Shown here: in pieces, positions 1 through 5,211 of the stretch
How positions within the stretch are numbered: position 1 is the first letter of the stretch
How the letters are laid out: each line of letters opens with the position of its first letter
Origin: Desulfovibrio sp.
Lineage (GTDB): Bacteria > Desulfobacterota > Desulfovibrionia > Desulfovibrionales > Desulfovibrionaceae
Length of the DNA stretch: 10,298 nt
Direction: 5' to 3'
NCBI GenBank assembly: GCA_031281815.1
Contig: JAITEY010000211.1
Span: 1 to 10,298, forward strand
Notes under the pieces: model-generated
Database searches by the model: none
The model's input: only the letters and a program-made list of their open reading frames with translations
Told to the model about the DNA's origin: nothing
Translations under genes and position numbers: made by a program

Positions 1-2
1 TG

Positions 3-467
3 TCAGAATCTCCCCGAATACATGGCGGCTTCCGGCCTGTATTCCTTGAGCCGGCCGCCCGAGCCGTAGCACAGCGTGCGCTTGGGCGCTATCTGCTCGT
101 GCAGGAAAAGCACCAAAGAGCGGCTCTGGTCCAGCAACGCCAAGGAAAGCTCGGCGTTACGCGAAGCGCGGCGCGAGCTCTGCTGCTCAAGGGCGTCGAT
201 CAGCGTATGCAGGCGCAGGATTTCCTGCCCCTCGTCGTCCGGGAGCATGCCCGCGTATTCCCCTACCGTCGCCCCCTGAATGGCTTTTTTGAGCGCCGTG
301 CGCTCATCCACAATCTGGCGCAGCAACTCATGTATGGAAAACTCCAGGGCGCTCACGCTGTCCGTGTCGTGCGCGCAGAGCAGCTCGAATTCTTCTTCAA
401 GCAGAGAAGTGAGAAGTTCCAGGGCCTTGAATTGTCTGTGGAGGTTGCCGCGTATGCGGTCGTACAT
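3..467 (-). CDS. flgN: FlgN family flagellar export chaperone
   Basis: Predicted cytosolic chaperone of 154 aa that keeps the hook-filament junction proteins FlgK and FlgL ready for the flagellar type III export apparatus. The protein is almost entirely helical and charged, with no signal peptide or membrane segment. An N-terminal helix (about residues 8-32, pattern LLxxLLEEEFELL) is followed by a long helical middle, then a C-terminal block with NAELSLALLDQS (104-115) and a Tyr-Gly-Ser-Gly-Gly turn (134-138), both typical of FlgN. The family usually runs about 140-160 aa, so this is complete; the stop is at 3-5. The ATG lies 4 nt after the flgJ stop, and its ribosome site (AGGG) sits inside the end of flgJ, so translation is probably coupled. 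FlgK would be expected next, beyond the left edge. The family is weakly conserved; the call rests on both sequence pattern and position. Confidence 0.85.
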   Translation of the reverse strand: MYDRIRGNLHRQFKALELLTSLLEEEFELLCAHDTDSVSALEFSIHELLRQIVDERTALKKAIQGATVGEYAGMLPDDEGQEILRLHTLIDALEQQSSRRASRNAELSLALLDQSRSLVLFLHEQIAPKRTLCYGSGGRLKEYRPEAAMYSGRF

Positions 468-471
468 GTCG

Positions 472-2226
472 TCACCCTGCCCTTGCGTCCTGTCGCCGCG
501 CTTCGCCGGCGCGGCTGAAAACGCTTTCCGGGTTCAATGCCATTTCTCCCTTTTTAAGCTCAAAATGCAGGGAGGCAGAATTTTCCCCGCCGGCCTGCGC
601 CGCGGGCTGCGCAGCAACTTTTGCAAATTCCGCGCCAAGCCCTACGCGTTGGCCGACATGCACCGTCGTCGGCTGCAGGTTCCCGTAATAACTGCGGTAG
701 CCGTCGTTGTGTTCGATGACCACCGTGTTTCCCGCGCCGTCGCGCGGTCCGGCATAAACTACCGTGCCCGGCAGCACGGCCCGCACAGACTCGCCGGGAG
801 ATGCCGCGATTTCCACGCCCGGTTTCCAGCGCCTGCGTCCCGTGCCGTCGTCTTCCCAGCCGAAACGGCTGATGACGGGGCCGGGCAGGGGCTTGCGCGC
901 CCCGTTCAGGATGCCTGCCGGGGGTTGGGTCAGGGGAGGCGCAAGGGCGTCGCCCGCGGCCTGCGTCCGGTCCGCGCTCTGCTGTTGCGCCTGCGCCGGG
1001 GTCTGCGTTCGTTCCGTGGTCTGTGCCGGGTTCATGACCTGCGTCGGGGACGAGGCGGAAAATTGCGCCTGTGCGGCGTCCTGCGGGACAGCGTTTTGCG
1101 TGAAGGCGGGGTTCGGGACAAGGGAGGGGGCGGCAGGCGTCCGCGCCTGAGTTTGTGCCCGGAGTTGTGCCTGCTGAGCCTGGGCTTGGGCCTGAAGTTG
1201 CGCCTGCTGCGCGGCGCGGGCCTGTGTATCGTTCTTTTTCCCCGTTCGGGGTTGTTTTCTGTTGCGGGCGAAATTGCTTATCGGCCTGGGTTTGGCGGAA
1301 ACAGGACCGGGGCCTTGCCAGGACAGGACCGAGGTGCCGGGGGTCGTTTCTTTGTCGTATGCCGCTTCCGGCGGGGTCGGCGCGGGGCCGGCCGGGCGCA
1401 TGCCGCCGTCTGTCCGTAATAGGTCCTGCGCGGCTTCCGTGAACACTGCGGGCTCGCCGTCCCGCGCGGGCATCCCGGCATACGGGGCAAGCCCGCCGCT
1501 GCGCGCAGGCATCCCGGCCGCTGCGTGCGGCATCGGCGCGGGCGCGCCGCCCGCGGATACGGCGGGTTCAATACGCCTGTCCCCGGCAGGGAACGCGTCC
1601 GCCGCGCGCAGCGCTTCCCCGCGCGCATCGGGAGCCGAGGCATTGTCCACTTCCGTCCTCAGGCTCTGCAAGGCGGAGTCCAGGTCTTCATCGTCGGCGT
1701 TCCCGTTATCGTCCGGCAAGGGTGCGTAGAGATCGTCCGCGCTGATTGTCGACTTTCCGGGCGCGTCCGGGGAGAGCGCCGACGCCGCGCCGTCCTTGGG
1801 CGCGGCGAGCAGCCCCTTGCTCGGGGGTACGTTCAGGGGGTCGCGGATGCGCCCGGGGATCGTCGTGCGCCCCGAGTCCGCCAGCTGCTGCGAAAGCTGT
1901 TGATAGAGCATGTCCGCAAGCCCGATGCCCCCGGCCGAGGCCATTTTTTTGCACAACTCCACATCGAACAGCGACTGGTAAGTTTCCTCATCCTTGCTGT
2001 GCAGAAAGCCTTCCTTGGGCACGGTTTTGCGCATTTGTTCCCACATTTTCTGCAGGAAAACGGATTCAAACCCCTCGCAGGCCCCGCGCAGTTCCGCCGC
2101 CTTGTCCTTGTCGGGACCCAGGCGTTTGCGCAGGGCATCCATATCCAGCTTGCGCTGAACCATGTCTTTGCGGGTATTTTCCGAGGCGATAAACGCCGGG
2201 TCGAGGGGGGCGGAAGCGGCGGTCAT
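472..2226 (-). CDS. flgJ: FlgJ-type rod-binding protein fused to a degenerate LytM/M23 domain
   Basis: A 584-aa protein in three parts (numbering from the ATG). Residues about 38-118 form the rod-binding (FlgJ N-terminal) domain, with the helix-rich run ACEGFESVFLQKMWEQMRKT and the ending GGIGLADMLYQQL. Residues about 119-444 are a low-complexity Pro/Ala/Gln/Asp linker with a Gln-Ala repeat tract around 341-361. Residues about 445-569 form a LytM/M23 fold. In classical FlgJ the C-terminal domain is a muramidase that opens peptidoglycan for the rod. Here the enzyme-type motifs are altered: the usual HxxxD is K468...E472, the YxHL histidine is N516, and HxH is S552-x-H554, so only one of five key residues is clearly kept. 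It therefore looks non-catalytic, like EnvC/NlpD amidase activators. There is no signal peptide, fitting export through the flagellar apparatus. I chose ATG 2226 because GAGG lies 7 nt upstream; a GTG one codon earlier (2229) is only 4 nt away. Confidence 0.9.
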   Translation of the reverse strand: MTAASAPLDPAFIASENTRKDMVQRKLDMDALRKRLGPDKDKAAELRGACEGFESVFLQKMWEQMRKTVPKEGFLHSKDEETYQSLFDVELCKKMASAGGIGLADMLYQQLSQQLADSGRTTIPGRIRDPLNVPPSKGLLAAPKDGAASALSPDAPGKSTISADDLYAPLPDDNGNADDEDLDSALQSLRTEVDNASAPDARGEALRAADAFPAGDRRIEPAVSAGGAPAPMPHAAAGMPARSGGLAPYAGMPARDGEPAVFTEAAQDLLRTDGGMRPAGPAPTPPEAAYDKETTPGTSVLSWQGPGPVSAKPRPISNFARNRKQPRTGKKNDTQARAAQQAQLQAQAQAQQAQLRAQTQARTPAAPSLVPNPAFTQNAVPQDAAQAQFSASSPTQVMNPAQTTERTQTPAQAQQQSADRTQAAGDALAPPLTQPPAGILNGARKPLPGPVISRFGWEDDGTGRRRWKPGVEIAASPGESVRAVLPGTVVYAGPRDGAGNTVVIEHNDGYRSYYGNLQPTTVHVGQRVGLGAEFAKVAAQPAAQAGGENSASLHFELKKGEMALNPESVFSRAGEARRQDARAG

Positions 2227-2230
2227 CACA

Positions 2231-2296
2231 TCACCTCGCGGTACGCGTGCGGCCGGAGCGGGCGCTTAGCGGTTTGCGGAAAAACGCGGCGGGCAT
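2231..2296 (-). other. Possible 21-codon coupling minigene between flgI and flgJ
   Basis: An ATG overlaps the flgI stop (TGATG) and opens a 21-codon frame (MPAAFFRKPLSARSGRTRTAR) that closes with a TGA inside the flgJ ribosome-binding site. The ATG is preceded by GAGGTGATT, which doubles as the last flgI codons. The peptide is basic and resembles nothing I know. The frame could serve only to pass ribosomes from flgI to flgJ, or it could be chance, since short open frames are common in GC-rich DNA. Listed because the spacing links it to both neighbours; treat as unproven. Confidence 0.25.
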
Positions 2297-3471
2297 CAAA
2301 TCACCTCAAGGTGCGCGTGCAGGGCGCCGGCGGCCTTCATGCTGCGCAGTATGGAGATGAGGTCGCGCGGGCCCGCGCCCACGGAGTTGAGGGCGTCCAC
2401 AAGTTCCTGCAGGGTCGCGCCTTCGAGAATATTCAAGTTGCGCAGTTCTTCGGTCGCGGTGAGGTCCGTGCTCGGCGTGACCACGGTTCTGCCGCCGCTG
2501 AAGGGTCCGGGCTGCGAGACGTCCTGGTTTTCCTGCACAGTGACCTGGAGGTTGCCGTGCGCGACCGCCACGCGCGAAATGCGCACGTCGCGTCCCAGGA
2601 TGATGGTGCCGGTTTTTTCGTCCACAACCACCCTTGCCGCCGTGTCCGGCGTGATTTCTATATTTTCCAGGGAAGCCATGAGGGGCACCATGTTGCCCCG
2701 GAAATCCGAGGGGATGTCCAGGTTTATGGTGGCCGAGTCCACGGGTTTGGCGAACGTGCCGCCCAAGGCTTTGTTGATGCGGTCCACAATCTGGTTGGTG
2801 GTGGAAAAGTCCGGGCTGTTCAGGCTCAGGGTCAGGTGGTCCTGGCTGTTGAATTCAAAGGGCACGGCGCGTTCGACAACGGCGCCGCCCGGAATCTGCG
2901 CCACGGTGCTGACGTTCTTCTGCGCCTGGGCCTGATTGCCGGTCACGGAAAATCCTCCCACCGCCAGCGCCCCCTGGGCCAGGGCGTAAATCTTGCCGTC
3001 CACCCCTTTCAGAGGCGTCTGGACCAGGACGCCGCCGAGCAGACTGGTGCTGTCGCCCAGGGAAGATACCGTCACGTCCAGACGCGTGCCGGGTTTGGCC
3101 GAAACGGGCATGCGCGCCGTAAGCATGACGGCCGCCACGTTTTTGGGTTTCATCTGTTTCATGTCCACGCGCACGCCCATTTTTTCCATCATGTTGACCA
3201 TGGTGCGCATGGTGAAGGCGGAATCTTTCTTGTCGCCCGTGCCGGAAAGGCCGACGACCAGTCCGTAGCCGGTAAGCTGGTTGTCGCGCACCCCGCTGAA
3301 CGTGGCGATATCCTTGATGCGCACGGCGGCGGCGTCGTGAGGCGCAAGCAGGAAAAACGCGCAGAATGCGGCAAGGACGCGGACGGGCGTTGCCCGCAAC
3401 ACGCGCAAACGCGCCGCGGGGAATATGCCCTCCGGCATGTGAGCGGGGACGATACGGAGTGTTGAAGCCAT
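2296..3471 (-). CDS. flgI: Flagellar P-ring protein FlgI
   Basis: FlgI forms the P ring around the flagellar rod in the peptidoglycan layer. The 391-aa product starts with a Sec signal peptide: a long basic N-region, a hydrophobic core (about 31-43) and an Ala-x-Ala site near residue 49, giving a mature protein beginning near VRIKDIATFSGVRDNQLTGYG. That opening, the GLSGTGD motif (74-80), NVAAVMLTA (111-119), GTRLDVTVSSLGD (128-140), and the C-terminal SVGAGPRDLISILRSMKAAGAL are FlgI hallmarks. Family members are about 365-370 aa; the excess is mainly the long signal peptide. ATG 3471 is chosen because AAGGAG lies 6 nt upstream; a second ATG at 3438 lacks such a site. The open frame extends upstream to 4071, but that part has no family match. 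It is first in its transcription unit, with no flgH just upstream, and a sigma-54 promoter ends about 120 nt before it. Confidence 0.97.
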   Translation of the reverse strand: MASTLRIVPAHMPEGIFPAARLRVLRATPVRVLAAFCAFFLLAPHDAAAVRIKDIATFSGVRDNQLTGYGLVVGLSGTGDKKDSAFTMRTMVNMMEKMGVRVDMKQMKPKNVAAVMLTARMPVSAKPGTRLDVTVSSLGDSTSLLGGVLVQTPLKGVDGKIYALAQGALAVGGFSVTGNQAQAQKNVSTVAQIPGGAVVERAVPFEFNSQDHLTLSLNSPDFSTTNQIVDRINKALGGTFAKPVDSATINLDIPSDFRGNMVPLMASLENIEITPDTAARVVVDEKTGTIILGRDVRISRVAVAHGNLQVTVQENQDVSQPGPFSGGRTVVTPSTDLTATEELRNLNILEGATLQELVDALNSVGAGPRDLISILRSMKAAGALHAHLEVI

Positions 3472-3603
3472 GGAAATCTCCTTGCCGCGGGGCGGATACG
3501 GACGGACAGTCAAAACTCCGACTGCGCGTCTGTCGCGGAATCGCCGATATATCCGCTCTCGGAGCCCCGATTCCGGACAATGATTTTTTAAGCACTTATT
3601 GTG

Positions 3604-3620
3604 AAGCAATAATCGTGCCG
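3604..3620 (-). promoter_or_regulatory. Sigma-54 (RpoN) promoter for flgI operon
   Basis: The minus strand reads CGGCACGATTATTGCTT, with GG (-24) at 3619-3618 and GC (-12) at 3607-3606 separated by exactly 10 nt. It matches the consensus TGGCACG-N4-TTGCW at every position except the first T. The predicted start is near 3594, leaving a leader of about 120 nt before flgI. RpoN control of rod, ring and hook genes through an FlrC-type activator is known in many polar flagellates. A 6-bp inverted repeat (3596-3612) overlaps the -12 element and the start site. Confidence 0.8.
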
Positions 3621-3863
3621 TCGGCGCGGACGTCGGATGCCGCGGCGCGTTGCCGGACATTGCCCGTCGCGCGCTGTTCCGCCCGAGGCGTAAAAAAATC
3701 TGAACCGGCTTTGCGCGTTGCGGGAGAAGGCCGGCACGACAGGGCGACCGCAGGAGGGCAACAGGGCAACGGCAGGGCGGGACGCCGGAAACAGAGATGG
3801 GACGGACCCGGACCACCCGGTTCCGCCCCATCGCTGCTTGCAAAATTGGAGGTACTTTTACTA

Positions 3864-3881
3864 TTGCAATTCGCGTGCCGG
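3864..3881 (-). promoter_or_regulatory. Second, distal sigma-54-type promoter candidate
   Basis: The minus strand reads CCGGCACGCGAATTGCAA, again with GG (3879-3878), a 10-nt gap and GC (3867-3866), and with the GGCACG and TTGCA cores intact. It points at flgI but would give a leader of nearly 390 nt with no evident gene in it. It could be a second flgI promoter, drive a small RNA, or be a decoy binding site for RpoN. The match is good, the biological role uncertain. Confidence 0.45.
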
Positions 3882-4072
3882 AGGCGCATGCAACGCGCCG
3901 GAACAATTTTCTCTTGTTATTACAAGGAGATTTGCGCGCGTTGCGGGAGCCGGGCACTCGTGCGGCCCTTGCCGGCGGTGCAAGTATTTGAACCGATCCG
4001 GCAAAGTGCGGGGAACGGCGGAGGAGAGTACAACTTTTTTGACGAATAGCAGGGTGACGGTGAACCCGCATG

Positions 4073-4101
4073 TTGAAAAAAGAACGCGGCCGGAGTATAA
4101 C
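4073..4101 (+). promoter_or_regulatory. Sigma-70-type promoter for cheV
   Basis: TTGAAA at 4073-4078 and TATAAC at 4096-4101 are separated by 17 bp, each one base or so from the consensus hexamers. Transcription would start near 4108, leaving about 45 nt before the cheV ATG. No sigma-28 pattern was seen here, so cheV appears to be expressed from the housekeeping sigma factor. Confidence 0.6.
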
Positions 4102-4152
4102 TGCGCCGAGGATGCGTCGAAGACGGGATTTGGCAGCAGCAAAGGACAGCGT

Positions 4153-5094
4153 ATGGCCGGCCGGGATGAATCAAGCGGGAACGACCTTGAAATAATTGAG
4201 TTCTACATTGACGAGGCGCTCGCCGGAAGCGCGGACTACCGCAGCTTCTATGCGATGAATGTGGCCAAGGTGCTGGAAATCATCCGTCGGCCGCCGGTGA
4301 CCGGCGTACCCGGCAAGCATCATGAGGCGGCGCTGGGCACGTTCAACTTGCGCGGCAAAGTCCTGCCTTTGGTGGACCTTGGGCTCTGGCTCGGCAAAAA
4401 GCTCACGCCCGCGGATACCCACAAGGTCATCGTTTCCGAATTTTCCCATGTGGTCACCGCCTTTGTGGTATCGGGCGTCACGCGCATCCACCGCATGACC
4501 TGGAGCCAGGTCGAGCCGCCGGGCAAATATCTGCAGGCCTTCAGCCGGGATTCCATCACCGGGGTCGTTCGTTTTGAAGACCGCATAGTGTTCCTGCTGG
4601 ATATGGAATACATTATTGCGGCCATGGACCCCACCTTCAACCTGACGGCACAGGTGGAGCAGGTGGAGCGGGACGGCGGCGAGGGGTTGCGCGTCCTGAT
4701 AGCCGACGATTCGCCGTCCATACGCAGGGTCATAGCCTCCTGCCTGGAGCAGGCGCATTACACGGTAACCCAGAGCACCTGCGGCCGCGAAGCTTGGGAG
4801 CAGCTTCAGGCATGGCGCGTTGAGGCCGAGCGTAAGGGAGTGCCGATCACCGATTTCGTCAATCTGGTCATTTCCGACATTGAGATGCCCGAAATGGACG
4901 GGCATTCGCTGACGATGCGCATCAAGGGCGAAGCGGCATTCGCCTCGGTGCCGGTCATCCTGTTTTCTTCGCTGATCTCGGACGTGGTGCATGCGAAGGG
5001 AATCAAGGCCGGGGCCGATGACCAGGTTTCCAAGCCGGACCTGCCGCATCTGACCAGACGCGCCGGGGAATTGATCCGCAGATTTCAGAGCTGA
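4153..5094 (+). CDS. cheV: Chemotaxis coupling protein CheV (CheW-REC)
   Basis: CheV links chemoreceptors to the kinase CheA in the cytoplasmic array and can be phosphorylated by CheA, which is thought to tune adaptation. The 313-aa protein has a CheW-like domain (about 10-160, opening with LEIIEFYIDE and containing GTFNLRGKVLPLVDLGLWLG) and a receiver domain (about 179-312). The receiver keeps the acidic pair D185-D186, phosphoacceptor D242 in ISDIEMPEMDG, the hydroxyl residue at S272 and K294 in SKPD, so it should be phosphorylatable. Length is normal for the family. ATG 4153 is chosen because AAAGGA ends 6 nt upstream; the open frame continues upstream to 3718, but that sequence is not CheV-like and overlaps the promoter. 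cheV stands alone on its strand, divergent from flgI and convergent with recJ. Confidence 0.95.
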   Translation: MAGRDESSGNDLEIIEFYIDEALAGSADYRSFYAMNVAKVLEIIRRPPVTGVPGKHHEAALGTFNLRGKVLPLVDLGLWLGKKLTPADTHKVIVSEFSHVVTAFVVSGVTRIHRMTWSQVEPPGKYLQAFSRDSITGVVRFEDRIVFLLDMEYIIAAMDPTFNLTAQVEQVERDGGEGLRVLIADDSPSIRRVIASCLEQAHYTVTQSTCGREAWEQLQAWRVEAERKGVPITDFVNLVISDIEMPEMDGHSLTMRIKGEAAFASVPVILFSSLISDVVHAKGIKAGADDQVSKPDLPHLTRRAGELIRRFQS

Positions 5095-5095
5095 T

Positions 5096-5139
5096 GCCGT
5101 TTCCCGGCGCACGGGCGTTTCCGTCCCGTGCCGGGCGGC
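5096..5139. terminator. Hairpin in the cheV/recJ convergent gap, possible bidirectional terminator
   Basis: Right after the cheV stop, CCCGG plus CACGGG (5103-5107, 5110-5115) pair with CCCGTG plus CCGGG (5125-5135), leaving a 2-nt bulge and a 9-nt loop. GCCG (5096-5099) and CGGC (5136-5139) extend the stem after a small internal loop. The stem is very GC-rich. There is no T-run on either side, so it is not a textbook intrinsic terminator, but its place between two converging genes suggests it ends or protects both transcripts. Confidence 0.45.
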
Positions 5140-5211
5140 AAGGTATTGAGGTCGCGCGTTGCACCTGTTGCTGAAAATCAAAAGCGCGCCGAAATTGCGG
5201 GAGCCTCTTCC

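Larger units (their letters stand above)
3472..4152. other. Divergent control region between flgI and cheV
   Basis: This 681-bp stretch separates the divergent flgI (minus) and cheV (plus) starts, and I see no convincing gene in it. It holds the flgI ribosome site (AAGGAG, 3483-3478), a two-level inverted repeat in the flgI leader (CGGAATCG 3536-3543 with CGATTCCG 3568-3575, and GCTC/GAGC inside), a TTATTG/CAATAA palindrome (3596-3612), two sigma-54-type promoters facing flgI, an inverted repeat at 3910-3930, a spaced direct repeat (3710-3726 and 3931-3949), and the cheV promoter. AT-rich islands near 3580-3612, 3840-3870 and 3905-3930 stand out from the GC-rich surroundings, as expected of regulatory DNA. 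Short open frames cross the region but carry no recognised domain. Confidence 0.7.

Noticed and set aside
280..1419. 379-codon plus-strand open frame opposite flgJ
   Set aside because: Arg/Gly/Leu-rich low-complexity translation with no domain; mirrors the low-complexity flgJ linker.
1525..3465. 646-codon open frame on the plus strand opposite flgI and flgJ
   Set aside because: His/Arg/Gly-rich, no recognisable domain, and directly antisense to two well-supported genes. Long antisense frames are expected in DNA of this GC content.
3692..3733. Hairpin plus seven Ts on the minus strand as an intrinsic terminator
   Set aside because: The stem is only about 5 bp before a mismatch and the T-run starts 6 nt after it; kept only as a side note in the tandem promoter finding.
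3950..3966. Plus-strand sigma-54-like GG-N10-GC pattern near 3954
   Set aside because: The spacing fits, but the -12 side reads CGGC in place of TTGC, so the match is poor.
3472..4071. 200-codon N-terminal extension of flgI
   Set aside because: The extension has no FlgI similarity, precedes a good signal peptide and ribosome site at 3471, and would span both sigma-54 promoters.
3718..4152. N-terminal extension of cheV
   Set aside because: Not CheV-like, crosses the predicted cheV promoter, and ATG 4153 has a well-placed ribosome site.
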